NCBI GenBank assembly: GCA_034696485.1
Contig: JAQIWT010000020.1
Span: forward strand, 1 to 60,638
Length of the DNA: 60,638 nt
Source of the DNA: Isohypsibius dastychi
Taxonomy: Eukaryota; Tardigrada; Eutardigrada; Parachela; Isohypsibiidae
Direction of reading: 5' to 3'
Part shown: positions 44,397 to 56,385 of the stretch, one piece after another
How the letters are laid out: the number at the start of each line of letters is the position of its first letter
Position numbering within the stretch: the first letter of the stretch is position 1
Translations under genes and position numbers: made by a program
The notes under the pieces: model-generated
Told to the model about the DNA's origin: nothing
The model's database searches: none
The model's input: the letters and a program-made list of their open reading frames with translations, nothing else

Positions 44397-47300
44397 ATGA
44401 TCGCCTCAAATCTCAACTTTGCGGACATGCAAAATTCTTTTCGAAACGGAGACCAGTACGGATCGCAGTAAGGCTGAAACAGCTGTATTTTTCAAAGATA
44501 TTGATTTGTGAAGGTCTTCCTTGGCCATTCCGTCTTGATCGTCTGGGTCCCCTACTTCTGGTGACCTGTTTTTCGTGTTGCGATCTAGATATCCTCCCGA
44601 GCCAATGGGTTTGTCGTGGGACATGGCATCATCTGGAGGAAGGTGAGTGAAAATCGTAATTTTATTTAAGTGAAAAGAAAATGTCCACCAGCTTGCTTTG
44701 TGTTTGTTCCGTGCTACAATTTTCCATTCTCTTATTCATATTTTTGAAGAGTTTTCCACACTGTAACCCGTAAATTCTTGTCTTTAGTACGCTCCTAGCA
44801 TCCCGAGGTAATCCAGCGGATATGCCACCATATTCTCCCTTGAGGAAGCCTTTGTCGACGGTTGGTTCCTTTCTCCTTCAATGACGCTTTTATGTATGGA
44901 ATATATTTTGTTTCCACAGGTTTATTCCTCATCCAACACGATAACGGATGGGTTTTCTTCCGACCCTTCTTATTCGTCCTTCGGTAATAACTATGCATCC
45001 TCCATGTTTTCCAACAGGAGCGAAAGAGAAGTACGTAATTTGTTGTCAGAGTTTGCTTTGATTCTGACTGAGACTCCGCTGATGATTGAGATACTGATAA
45101 GCATCCGCTCCGCTGAATAAACTTGCAATTGATGAACAGGTTATTGTTCTTACATCGTGATCCGGAATAGATAAGCTCCGCGGTCAAAGACATATGGGTT
45201 TATTCATATTGAATTTAACGAAGCCTTTTCTTGCAGTTTCAGCGCTCAGGATCTCCGCTATCTAATCCCTCGAACATCTCGACGACGCTAAGTAGGACAT
45301 CTACTGCGGTTTTTTGTTTCGGTGATCTCTGGAATGGTATTGTCTTCCAGACCATAGTTCAAGTGGGAGTGGCTTATCCAGCATGACCAGCACGGGATAT
45401 GCACCTTCTTCGAGTTCACGGTCGCTGAACGTCAACGGCGGATTTTCCAGGAGCATATCGGTCGGTCAAGCACCACAAGCAGCATCCTCTTCGGCATTTG
45501 TGTCCTCTTATTCTGCCAGTCCGTTCGCCTCGAATCAGTATTCTGGACAGTCACCTTCTCAATCGTCGAACCTGAAGTGCGTTCTTTTTGTCGATTTTCT
45601 TGCCACCTGGCAGTATTCAGCAATATGCTTTCCAGCTCATACAACATTAACGCGCTAAAGTCAAGCACTGGTTTCGATGATCTTTCGCAGCGGAACGCTT
45701 TTCTGAAACGACAACAAGAATCCAAGCGGCCTACTAATTCCGGCCAGCTCAATTTTCCATCGTATGATCGGAGTAGTTTCCCCGGAAGTAGGGGTACTGA
45801 AGATTTTGTTTCCAGATCGTCTGCCTTCATGCGAGGTGGCGGTGCATTCTCCTCAAGCAATGGTGAGTTTAAGTGCTTGATCATTAGTTTCGACTTCCGG
45901 TGGTAACCAATCCTTTGACTTCAGGATCTGATGGACCAGCGTTTCATATGTCCGATTTTCCTTCATTATCGACAAGAGCCCGCATGGAGAATTCGATGCA
46001 AAGTTTTGCTGATGTTCTGGCACAGGGACCGAAATCTAGCTACGGTATTCATCTGGGTATCAGCTGAGAATCGTCTTTCAGATTTTGTATCTGAGTGATG
46101 ATTCAGGTCTTGGAAAACAACAAGGACTTGACAATCCGGAATTTCAAATGCATAGTGAGGATTTCCCTGCGTTACCGGGAGCGGAAGGACGGTCATCGGT
46201 TCCACGTAAGATTTGTCGTCGTACAAAAAAGTGCCCGATTTTCATCAGTTGAATTTCAGCATTCGACAAGGATAAAGGACGAATCCTATCCAGCGATGTA
46301 ATTTTAATCTAATTCTGGGTCATAATGGTTGTGTAAAACTTTGTTTTGTTTCAGTCCGGAGATCGGGCGACGCCGAATTCTGCATCGAGTTTAGGCAGTT
46401 CTTTTAGCCAGCAGATTCATTCTGGGACATCGGCAGCAGCTATGAATTCGTATTTCCAACCGGGGCCTAGTATGCCATATGGGATGCCACCTTACCGAAG
46501 GATGATGACGGAGAATGACGAGAGACAAGGCGTTCCGGCTGCTCATATAAGGCGGCTAGAGGAGCCCAAAGAATATAATCAAACAGGTTGGATGGTTGTT
46601 CTTGTTGGATCAAGTGGTTTTTGAATCTGTTTTCCGTCCACAGCGAAGACAGCATTTGTTCCGCCGTCGATAGTGCAGGATCACTTCGGCCTGTTCGGAT
46701 TTCTGCAGTACATGAAATGTTTAACGGCCAACGCTAGTCTGCCGTTGACTTCTGTTGGATGCGATCTCCATGCACTCGGACTGGTTTTTAATCCTCTCGA
46801 GTCAGTATTCATGATTATTCTCCGGGAATTCTTTGCTGATGATTCCAATAATTGTAGTGCGACGCCCAAACGATTTAAGGGATATCCATTCCTGCACAGT
46901 TATGTAAACGACTCTTGTACTGCGCATATCTGCCATTTGGGTAAAACATGATTTGGAGCATTGTAACGTCACCTTTTACCATCTCGTGTCCGCAGATGTG
47001 GATGTTCCGTCTGAGTATTTGATTTCTATTACTATGCCGAAAGATAAGGTGAGCTTCTAAAGCGGTTGCCATGTGAACTTGTGACGGATGAGGGTGTGAC
47101 CCACTGCACTTTATTGGAAAGCTCATGACATTGATTTTGAAAACTGAAACTGACGAAATAAGAACTAACAATACGTGAAACTCAATTAATTTGTAAATTA
47201 TCATATCTGTAATAGTTTGGTTGTGAAAAAGAACGAACTAAACAATATTTGTGTGAAAGTGACCTTTCAGTAAACCCGATGTTAAACTATTGGTGAACGT

Positions 47301-47709
47301 GTTTCTTTGCAGGTTACTCCTCCGCGGATTAGCAAGTTCTCTGATGATTTGCTGTTTTATTTGTTTTACGGATTTCCTGGAGATATTATGCAGTATGCGG
47401 CTGCGATCGAATTGTAGGTTCCTCCCTGGCTTTGTTATCGCCTGTTGGGTTAATTGGGTGTTTAGGTACGCGCGCGATTGGCGATACCATAAAGAAGAGA
47501 AAATCTGGATCACGAGAATCCCAACGCAGCCTCCAACTGAGAAGACGCATGCTTATGAACGCGGTCAGTATCAGTACTTTGACTCTCTTAGCTGGCGAAA
47601 GGGAACTCGGGAAATGTATGTCGAGTATGGAAAGCTCGAAGATCGTGCAGCTTTCCCCAGCAGTGCTGTCCAATTGATGCCCCAGTTTCTCCAAAATCTT
47701 TTTAACTAG
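44397..47709 (+). CDS. CNOT2: CCR4-NOT transcription complex subunit 2
   Basis: Scaffold subunit of the CCR4-NOT deadenylase; pairs with CNOT3 on CNOT1. Sixteen exons: 44397-44467, 44589-44642, 44788-44860, 44920-45030, 45237-45291, 45351-45576, 45636-45862, 45925-46044, 46107-46205, 46260-46297, 46355-46586, 46644-46800, 46858-46940, 46996-47048, 47313-47413, 47466-47709; 647 residues. The N half is Ser/Asn/Gly-rich and disordered, with family motifs SSMFSNRSERE, MSDFPSLSTRA and FQMHSEDFPALPGAE. The NOT-box domain shows VQDHFGLFGFLQYM, LTSVGCDLHALGL, DVPSEYL, ARDWRYHKEEKIWITR, YERGQYQYFDSLSWRK and LPSSA-like PSSAVQLMPQF. The 57 bp intron at 46801 is frame-neutral. The true start could lie further upstream. 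Confidence 0.93.
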
Positions 47710-48313
47710 CATTTTATGTACATGTCACCAATAAAAAAAAGAAAAAAGTTCGGTTGTCATTTTGAATCAAATACTGCTGCTGGATCCACTTCGACCATGG
47801 CCTTGAACTCTCGCAAACAAAAATTCGGTAGATGTTGGAATGAGCTATTGTTTTGTTGTTGGTCCTTAATGTCTTCGCGGAAGAAAGAAGCAATTCCTGT
47901 GAAAATGGCTGAATATTTGACGACTAGTGGTATACGAGTACCTGTGCTGTAGGGTAGCGTAGACAAGCCCCAAGTAGAGAAACGAAACGACTGGCTTCCG
48001 CTTCGCTCAGAACTTGGTCCCGTATCATTACGGCATACTGCGTCCCCATCCGCTGACTTCAAAATTCCAGAAATTGTCAAAACTAAATGAACGATGAAAA
48101 TTTTTGTTCGGCATATCTTTTGTACTTGAACACAAAGATACAGTTGCAGTCTGCTTGGTTGGATGGATTTTATGAGTTGGATTTTGTAAGCCTGGCGATT
48201 TCGGTGAACAGAACAACGTGGCAATTTCGGACTCGGAGTGTTTTCAGATCGGATCCTCGATGTTTGATTGTTGAACATTCAGTTACACCGCGCGTTGTTC
48301 TTCGGATATAACC
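47710..48313. other. intergenic region CNOT2 to USO1
   Basis: AATAAA at 47730-47735, 20 bp after the CNOT2 stop, is a plausible polyadenylation signal. No coding sequence recognised in the remaining 570 bp. Confidence 0.5.
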
Positions 48314-51300
48314 ATGGCCTTTATTCTTCGGGGATTGTTGGGCAAGTCGGAGGTGGACTCGGGTGATCGTTCGGGATCAAACACGGTACTTGATTTGAAT
48401 TTTTTGCTTCGTTGGAAGATCAATATTGTGGTTTTTGTTTCAGGTGGAAAAGCTGCTGCATCGCATTGAATCGGTTACTCTGGTGGCGGATCGCCGAGAA
48501 GGGCTTCGAGCTTTGAAAGCTGTAGCTAAAGTAATTTGACTGCAACCGAAAGAAAAAGTGATGGAGTTTTGAAACAAACTGTGTTCGTAGGAACATCGCC
48601 TCGACATTGCTGCTCATGGAATGGACGTGCTATTGAAAGTGATGACAGATGACCGTGCAGATCTGGAGCTAGTTGCTATCACGTTGGAGATCCTCTGCTT
48701 GGTGATGGCAGATTCGGAGGAATTTGACAAGGGGAGTTTGATGGATTCCGCACAGGTGGAAGGTTCGTTTCTTCCCCACATCCGGTTTGTCTTTTTTTCA
48801 AATCTACAATCGTTCTTATTCCAGATAATAGCACAGAAAAAAGCAAAAGTTCTTCAACGCAGCTGGGTGCTCAATTCACGGAAATCTTCCTCAAAAAGAG
48901 CGAAAATCTGGAACTCCTTCTGGATTTTGCGAAAGTAGTCGAGATATTTCAAATGTGCCACTGGAAAATTTTAAAATGTTGATGTGCGTTTTTAGGAATT
49001 CCAGTTTCAAATTCGTTGGCCTGCCGTACGGCTGCTCTGTATAATGGCGAATAGTTCACCGAAATCAGTCCAGGAAGCGTTGTTGCGGGTGCCAGGTGGA
49101 ATAACCAGTCTCATGGACCTTCTTACGGACAATCGGGAAATAATCCGAAATGATGTACTAGTAGCTCTACTCCCTTACGAAACCAATTTCACGATATGAC
49201 TTCTATTCGATATTTTTCCAGGGTCTCCTGCTGCTCATTTTCATCACCCGAAATAATCCAAGCCTGCAAAAAATTGTCGCATTTGGCAAAGCGTTTGATA
49301 CGCTGTTAGACATTGTTCGCGACGAAGGCGGAAGTGAAGGCGGAGTTGTTGTCGAAGATTGCCTTATGCTCATATTTAACTTGTTGACCAACAATGGGAG
49401 CAACATCATGTTATTTAAAGAAGATGGATGCATAAGTAAACTCTGTGGATGGTTTTCGCCGGAAGCTTCCCAGTCAACTAGCTGGCCGGAGCAGCGAAAG
49501 GTCAACGCTTGTGGTATGCTGCAAGTTATCCGCAGTCTCGTCACGCCATCATTAACCCGACAAATAGTAAAAGCTTGCCAGGACACCATGTTCAAATGTG
49601 GATTATTCAAACATATCACCAGTATTCTTATGATGCCTGGCGTTCCGTTAATCGTTCTGGTTCAAGTATTCGAATCAAGGTTCTTCTAATTTGAATGTAT
49701 TTCGTAATCGTTTATTTCTTAGGCTTTAAGTACAGTCGCTGAAATGATCCGCGGGAACCGGCAGAACCAGGACGAATTTGCGGCAATGGAAGCTCCGACA
49801 AAGCCGCCGAGACCCGTTCTAGCAATTTTGTGTGTTTCCATGTTCAACGAAAGACAAACAGTTGATCTCAGACTTGCCGTTTTATACGTCCTAAAATCAT
49901 TCCTCTTCAAAAACGAGCCGATGCAGATGACCATTCTCCAATCTTTCACACCGTCTTCCGATTCACCACAATATACCCTCGGCCAGCTTCTTGGTGGCGG
50001 ATTATTCAGCCCGGATTTGATGAATCAATGGTGTTCCGCTATCGCGCTTCTTCATTGTATTTTTGGGGATGATAGCCATAAATTATTCCTTCTTGAAGCG
50101 CAGTTCTCTCCTTCCTCCACACTTCCGGCGAGCACCATTTTCCAACAGTGTGGTCAGATTCTGCGTGAGGTAATTTGTTGTGTTAACCGCTGTTGTTGAC
50201 TTGAGCCGCATTTGATTCTGTTGCAGAGCTCAAATGTTCAATCCAAAGTTGGCGTTCTGCAACTTCTATGTGTTTGGCTGAGCGAGTGTCCCAAAGCTGT
50301 TTCGGCATTTTTAGCCATTCCAGACATGATCCTCACGGTTTGTTCATATTTGCGACACCTTACAACTTCCTGTATCATTCTTTGGATTGCAGCTTCTATC
50401 TCAAATTCTTGATGTTCCTTTGGAACCTTCTCATCGCCTTTTCCAAGGATTATGCGCGTTTCTGTTTGGAATTTCAATTTACTACAATGAAGATTCGCAG
50501 TCAAGGTAACCTTCCGTTCCGGGTTTTTTCCGCCGGAAGTTGCAAATTGTTTTTCTCTAGAAACCAGCTCCTTGATCTTGTCCGGAACCGTATTAGTTTC
50601 GACACGTTCCGTGACAAGATATCCGAGGTTCCCCGTCATGGAAGTTTTATAAAGGCCGCACAGCTGCCAGACCCTGCAGTGGAAAAGGTTGGAACAACTC
50701 CCCTTCTCGATTATGATTTTATTCGATTTTACAAAGGATTGGAAGGTTTGCACGAAACAAGAATCAGTTGTGGAATTCTTCACGAAAAATCGAATTTTAC
50801 AGGAAAGATTTTTGAAACGTTGGATCCTTCTCATGGAGAATCGGCAAACGGAAATGACGTCCGGAAGCCAGGAATATTTGCCCAGCAAAAAGAAGCCCTC
50901 CAAGAAAAAAACGATAGGATAGCTCATCTGGAGTCCCAGTTGTCATTTTCAAGCGCACGATATTCCGATGCTCAACAAAAGATCCAAGACCTGGATCGAC
51001 GTGTGATGCTCTTAACCAACGAGATTGAAACTCTGAACGCGGAAAACAGGAATCTGCAAAGTGCAGTTGACCACTACCGCAGCCACGTCGACCTTAGCCA
51101 GTCATCTTCTCAAAAAGTCATGGCTCTTGAGCAACATAACCATCTCCTGACAGCAAGGATAGCGGAACTGGAACAGTCGAATGAGCAATACAAGCAGACA
51201 GCTTTGGAACTGGAACAGGTTCGGACGCTGGTCGTTCAGCAACAAGAGCAAATAACTTCTTATTATTCGTATTACGAAACACAACAGCAAGGAGGAGATC

Positions 51301-51767
51301 CTTCGGCGGCTTTGATGATCGAAAAAGCTGATCTTGCTTCGAAGATGAGCCATCTGGAATCTTTGCTGTATAGTTGGCAAACGGAAGCGAACCGACAGCG
51401 GGAAGAATGCGATCTTATGAAAGAACAACTTGCGCAAAAGGATGCAGGCATCGGAGAGCACATAGAGAACGCTCTCAAGGTTTGCAAGTTTAATATGATT
51501 TTGGCAGATTGAATAATGAGGTTTTTGCAGGAAGACAAAAATCGACATGAGCGTGTGAGGATCGAGCTTGAGCATAGCAAAATTGAGTTCGAAGAGCTGA
51601 ATAAGGAGCACACTGATTTGCTGGAAATGATGACAGAGGCTGACCAGAAAATGCGTTCTTATAGAGCGAGATTAAGGCGGCATGGAGAAGTCGTAAGTCG
51701 AAAGGAATTCAGTCTAGTTGCTGTTGCCGAAAATGTTTTTTTCTAGGTCAGCGATGACGAGGAATGA
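48314..51767 (+). CDS. USO1: general vesicular transport factor p115 (Uso1)
   Basis: Golgin-like tether for ER-to-Golgi and intra-Golgi vesicles, acting with Rab1 and GM130. Thirteen exons: 48314-48385, 48444-48530, 48591-48762, 48825-48934, 48996-49154, 49222-49665, 49723-50169, 50227-50337, 50393-50505, 50561-50745, 50803-51479, 51531-51692, 51747-51767; 919 residues (human 962). An N-terminal armadillo head (VEKLLHRIESVTLVADRREG, RWPAVRLLCIMANSSPKSVQ) is followed by LFQGLCAFLFGISIYYNED and RNQLLDLVRNRI. A long coiled coil (AHLESQLSF... MEEL-type heptads) follows, and a short acidic end (GEVVSDDEE), as in p115. The 57 bp intron at 50746 has no stop and is frame-neutral. AATAAA follows at 51805. 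Confidence 0.95.
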
Positions 51768-52056
51768 TTTGGGTGTTTATTTCATGGTTTACATTTGTGA
51801 TATAAATAAAACTGGCCGGTTGATGTTTTTCACAACGGATTTTTTATCGAAACATATTACATTATTGTTAAAAACGTGGCTTAGTTTTTTGCTTGAAGGA
51901 AAACTTGATTCACGTGTTGCCGTGGGTTAACCGAAAAAAACGATAGTATCTGTGTCAGTGTCAACAAACGAACGTTCTAAATTATCGTGACTTGTGAGAT
52001 TGATGGATACAGGGGGGCCAAAAGCAACGCAAGAAGGCATCACAATAAAACACTTT
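51768..52056. other. convergent 3' region of USO1 and SAR1
   Basis: USO1 has AATAAA at 51805-51810 on the plus strand. SAR1 on the minus strand has its nearest AATAAA as TTTATT at 51776-51781. If both are used the two transcripts overlap. Confidence 0.5.
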
Positions 52057-52935
52057 CTAGTCCAGATACTGAGCCAGCCATCGGAAACCATCGCCGTATC
52101 CTTGACGTTGAAGCAGACTGCACATGAAAAGTTCCATGGGTCTTCCACGAAGATCACCTTTGGGAGTATTTCCCTACAAAAAAGTAATGTCAATCAAATA
52201 GTTCCATCAGCTGACGATGTCGTATAAAATCGTACTTTTCCGGTGGTTTGTCCGTGCAGTCCAAAAACTGACCGTAACTCCTCTTCCGACATCGCTCCTG
52301 GTCGGTCAATTTTGTTTCCAAGAATTAATACTGGGCAGTTGCTAATTTGCTCATCAGTCAAGAGACCCTTGAGAAAACAACAGAAAAGTTGCCAACAGCT
52401 GACAAAGCGGTAATATCCGAGAGGTGTTACATCAAGTTCAGCTTTCGATTCCATCAACCGGGATCGATCATAAGCATCGACAATGAAAACAACTCCATCA
52501 ACAGCAGGGAAATAATCTTTCCAGACACGACGTGCTTGAGTGTGACCACCGAGATCGAAGGCGGTGAACTTGATATTTCCCATTGTCAGTTCCTCGGAAG
52601 CTGCAAATAAACCAATGCCCATGATTTGAAAAAAGAAAATTGGAGATTTCATCGGGAGATTCAAGATTTCTTGGAAAAGTAAAAAACAATTGCAAAAAAC
52701 AATTTCGAAAGCGCTTACTTGGGTGTAGGGTGGGGACGTGCTGAGCCATTTTGTCATCTTTCAACATGTGCATCAACGTGGTTTTTCCTGCGTTGTCCAG
52801 CCCCAAAAACACAAGCTTTCCAGATTTTTTGTACAATCCTGGAAAATTCCATGATAATATTCAGAACAAACTGCCTTCCTTTTCCCACTTACCAAGGTAG
52901 TTCAGCATCCCAGTCAGCCAGTCCCAGAGAAACAT
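52057..52935 (-). CDS. SAR1: small GTPase SAR1, COPII coat initiator
   Basis: Arf-family GTPase that starts COPII budding at ER exit sites. Minus-strand exons: 52893-52935, 52719-52838, 52431-52600, 52236-52367, 52057-52173; 193 residues (human 198). The N-terminal amphipathic segment [15 protein letters not shown] precedes G1 GLDNAGKT, switch [15 protein letters not shown]4 NKID and C-terminal [14 protein letters not shown]. There is no N-myristoylation glycine, as expected for Sar1. Introns are 53-68 bp except the second (118 bp). Confidence 0.97.
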
Positions 52936-53300
52936 TTTTTTAGTTTTTGAAGTATTTACCGGGAAGAATAATACAATCTTGCCACTAAAGGACTCCTTTT
53001 TCGATGATTTTCAATTGAAAACGATATAGCTCCACGTTGGAACCAAACACCATGAGAACGCTGACTTGACTGGATAACAACATTACGTAGGTTCAGTTCG
53101 TTCAGACCGGGCAACGAACGGTTCGACCAACCCGAAATGATAACCGGCTAATTTTTGACATTTTCGGCTGTGATAATTAAGAGCATAGAGTGACAATAAT
53201 TTACTACCATTTCCAATGACCACACAGATTTTTAATTCAGATATTCCAAAATTTACGAGAGAACAAGTTACAGAAAAAACCACCAGAGAGGAGCGAGAAA
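52936..53300. other. intergenic region SAR1 to AHA1
   Basis: 365 bp. Both neighbours are on the minus strand, so it contains the SAR1 promoter and AHA1 3' region. No further coding sequence seen. Confidence 0.5.
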
Positions 53301-54611
53301 TCAAGTCAGGAGCGAACCAAAACCAAAAGTTGCCCTGAGACTATCCCAGTAATATCGTTTCCATCCTTCTTTGGTTCGAACGAAATCATTCTTTGGGATG
53401 CCAGTCTGCGTCATCTTGATGGATGTACCAGATTCCGTCTGCTTAAAATTGAACGTAACAGTCGAGTAGTGTGCTTCCGGCCACGACTTGAATCGCCAAC
53501 GCTGAACTATCTTCTCGTTCTTGACCTGCAAAATCAGCTTAGTTACTGAAACCGTCAAATTCTGATCTGAATTCCACCGAGTTACTTACCAACTCTACAA
53601 AATCACCAGTAACCATCCCATTGAAAATCGAAAATTTTCCACCTTTTTCCGCATTGACGATCACGTCAGAATGCGTGAAAGCCCTGACCATTTCATCTTG
53701 AGTCAAGGCTCGATAAATGTCATCCGCGGTGCAATGGAAATCCTCAGATAATTTCAAGTCTTCTGTTTCGATTCGCACTCCCACGGACGAATTCGCAGCA
53801 CCCTGCGAAGCTGGTGCCTGAGAGATTTTGGGAACGACAGCTTTCACTGGTTCCAACGGGGTTTCCAGCCCTTTCGTAGGAAGAATTAAATCTTTGCCAT
53901 ATTCTACAAGGAACACTTTCAACCGAAGAAAATTGAAGATTGCAAGCTCGGATGAAATTACCTTCTGTCAATTCCTTCAAATAAGTTTCCAGCTGTTTGC
54001 GCACCAATGGAATGCCTTTGGTTTTCACGAGAAGTTTCATTTTCTCAGCAGCCGGCGATGATTTAGTTACCGTTACCGACACTTCGATATCCAATTCCTT
54101 GACGGTGTATTCTTCGCTGAAATTTGGAACTTTTATCTTTCCTTCGATGGCCGTGTCGTCACCCGCGACTTTTCCTGTTGAGGATGGACAAAATAATTTT
54201 CTTGCAGCGGAAGCGAATCGATTCTGACCAACCTGTCCACTCAAATTCTAAAACCCACTCATAAAAGAAAATCAGTTTTGACTTTCGGTTATTCGCGAAT
54301 GCTTCGCCAGAAGATTCTGACATTTTCGTAATCTCGCATCGTCCTACGGAGTCTTCCAGCACTTGTCCTTCGAATAAGGCGCGAAATCGGTTTCTGCTCC
54401 ATTCTGTGGCATTCTTCTCAGTCCTGCAAAAAAAGATTAAAGACCCAGACAAACCAACATCCCATCCCTGCGAAATTCTGTTCAGTCAGCAGAAACCTAA
54501 TCCATAATGGTTTACATGAGAACGAACTCACCAGTGCCAGTTGTTGACATTCGTTGCGTCGGGACGTTCTTCTACTATCCAGCGTGGATCGCCTTCACCC
54601 CACTTGGCCAT
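53301..54611 (-). CDS. AHSA1: activator of HSP90 ATPase (AHA1/AHSA1)
   Basis: Co-chaperone that speeds ATP hydrolysis by HSP90. Minus-strand exons: 54532-54611, 54233-54423, 53962-54174, 53590-53903, 53301-53525; 340 residues (human 338). The conserved start MAKWGEGDPRWIVEER and NVNNWHW motif are present, as is RKSKLIFFYEW (compare family RKGK). An N-terminal domain is followed by a linker and the C-terminal AHSA1/Bet v 1-like domain with AFTHSDVIVNAEKGGKFSIF, QRWRFKSWPEAHYSTVT and KEGWKRYYWDSL. The start at 54611 matches the family; the frame stays open upstream to an ATG at 54710, probably leader. Confidence 0.96.
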
Positions 54612-55703
54612 CCCGCAGTCCCGTCTAAACCAAACTATTCCACAGTCAAAAAGGACAAAGAAGGCGGCAAGTAAATACGAGTTAGGACGTAAAAAAGGAA
54701 CGACTCGCAACTGGAATTTTTGAAAGAAGTTGCTGGAAATGGAGCCGAGTTTAGGGGTGGAGCAATCATCTACTGCCGGTTAACAGCAAGTTCGGGTAGG
54801 TACGCAACTCTACTACTACAGACTACTACTGCTACTGCTATAGAAAAAGGCTATCATTATTCGGTGAAGTTGAATAACTGGCAAGCCCCGCCCCCTGGGC
54901 GGATATCCGACTAGGTTGGAGGATTGATGGCAGCATGTTTTACCAGAACAATAAAAGAAATTTTATTTCAGTAATTTTAGGTGTTAAACGTTGTGTGTGT
55001 AACACTACTCATACGCAAGCCAGTTGATCGGAATAATCTTAATCGCGTTGGACAAAGTCGTTATTGTTGGAGTTTCTCGTTAACATATTGTTTCTGGGTA
55101 TATTGTCTCGATGAGCCAAAAAATACGAAATCTTGTTTTCCGGGAATTTTTGCAAACTTTGAATTTAATTCGACTGCTTAACATATCATCTATCGTTTTT
55201 CTGGAGCCTTGTGAAAATAGCAACTTAGGCATGATCTCGAGACTTCATTAGACTCAAATAAGGAAATCCAACTTGAAACTTGAACGATCGTGTGAGAAAT
55301 TATCTCAATATGTCACTTCTTGAGCTTGTAGTGAATCGAAAAAAGGTCACCAGCGCAAAAAAGTGAAATAATGAATTTTGGAACGAAAACAATGATAAGA
55401 ACTGAATTCCCACATAACTTCGAGATGAACGGGAATTTCGTCGTGCGAGTTCCGAATCAATGGTAGTGAATAGTGAATAACGGTAGTGAATTGATTATTT
55501 TTGATTAAGAAAACAGATAAATAACATTTTTATTCCCGAACCGGGTTTATGCGAATAGCAGAAAAGGGTTCCTGGGCAATTTTGTGAAGGGGTGTGTATA
55601 CCGGTATGTCTTTCCTCCCCCCTCCCTCTTCCGCACAATGTTGCTGTTCCAGCACTGGTCTGCATGCTCGCTCTCTGGGTCGACAAAAGACTACTTTAAT
55701 TAC
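54612..55703. other. intergenic region upstream of AHA1
   Basis: No recognised gene. A short run of tac/tgc repeats lies near 54812-54840 and a GC-rich patch (cccgccccctgggcgg) near 54888, as in some promoters. Confidence 0.4.
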
Positions 55704-55745
55704 TTGGGAGGGCGCGAGTTAGCGGGTTTTAAAAGTGGAGGTTGG
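55704..55745 (+). repeat. left inverted-repeat arm
   Basis: 42 bases with a GC-rich outer end and TAAAAGTGGAGGTTGG at the inner end. Three mismatches to the right arm. Confidence 0.75.
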
Positions 55746-56343
55746 AGGTGTAGAATATTTTTTGCTTAAATTAACCTACAATCGTTAAGTCACACCAGAG
55801 GACGCAATTTGTAGCTGGTTTGAATTTGATTTCTATTCTGCGATGGATTCCCTTGAAGATGCTCTGTTTTCTGGATTTATTGATGATATGATTTCAATTA
55901 TTTTATTCTACCACAAAATCGCTCGGAAGTGGACCAACGAAGACGCCAGTCCCAGCTTCTTGATATCAGTGCTCGCGATTGCCCACTGAAACAGAAGCCA
56001 TGTGTATAGTTTTACGGAGACTGGCAAAATCTGGTTCTGGATCTGGTGGAAATACAGCAAAACTGCGGAATTCCTCTTTCGGAGCATTCTTTTGCGCGCA
56101 ATCACCTGCTCCGACTCTTAAATGACAGAAGATTTTTCACAAGCCTGCAGCTGCGCAACTATCAGAAATCCATCAGTTTAATTTTCGGAATCCATTTCCG
56201 GAGAAATGTTAATATTCCAAGGGAAGTCTCGGAAAATAATTCTGTAAAAAAGCGAAAAAAATCAATCTAGATTTCCGCCAAATCGCACTTGAAGGGTGGC
56301 TCGAAGCGTGTAGGTCGATTTAAGAGAAAAATAACCAACATTA

Positions 56344-56385
56344 CCAACCTCCACTTTTAGAACCCGCTGAATCGCGCCCTCCCAA
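56344..56385 (-). repeat. right inverted-repeat arm
   Basis: Reverse complement of the left arm at 39 of 42 positions; the spacer between the arms is 598 bp. Confidence 0.75.

Larger units (their letters stand above)
55704..56385. mobile_element. foldback/MITE-like inverted-repeat element
   Basis: The 42 bases at 55704-55745 (starting TTGGGAGGGCGCGA) match the reverse complement of 56344-56385 at 39 of 42 positions. Weaker complementarity goes further inward: CTTAAATTAACCTACA near 55769 against CTTAAATCGACCTACA read on the minus strand near 56310. The arms enclose about 600 bp with no transposase and no clear target-site duplication. This fits a non-autonomous element or an old foldback. Confidence 0.6.

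Noticed and set aside
47757-48278. 173-residue minus-strand open frame between CNOT2 and USO1
   Set aside because: No domain, no splice support and composition like random sequence; shadow of spacer DNA.
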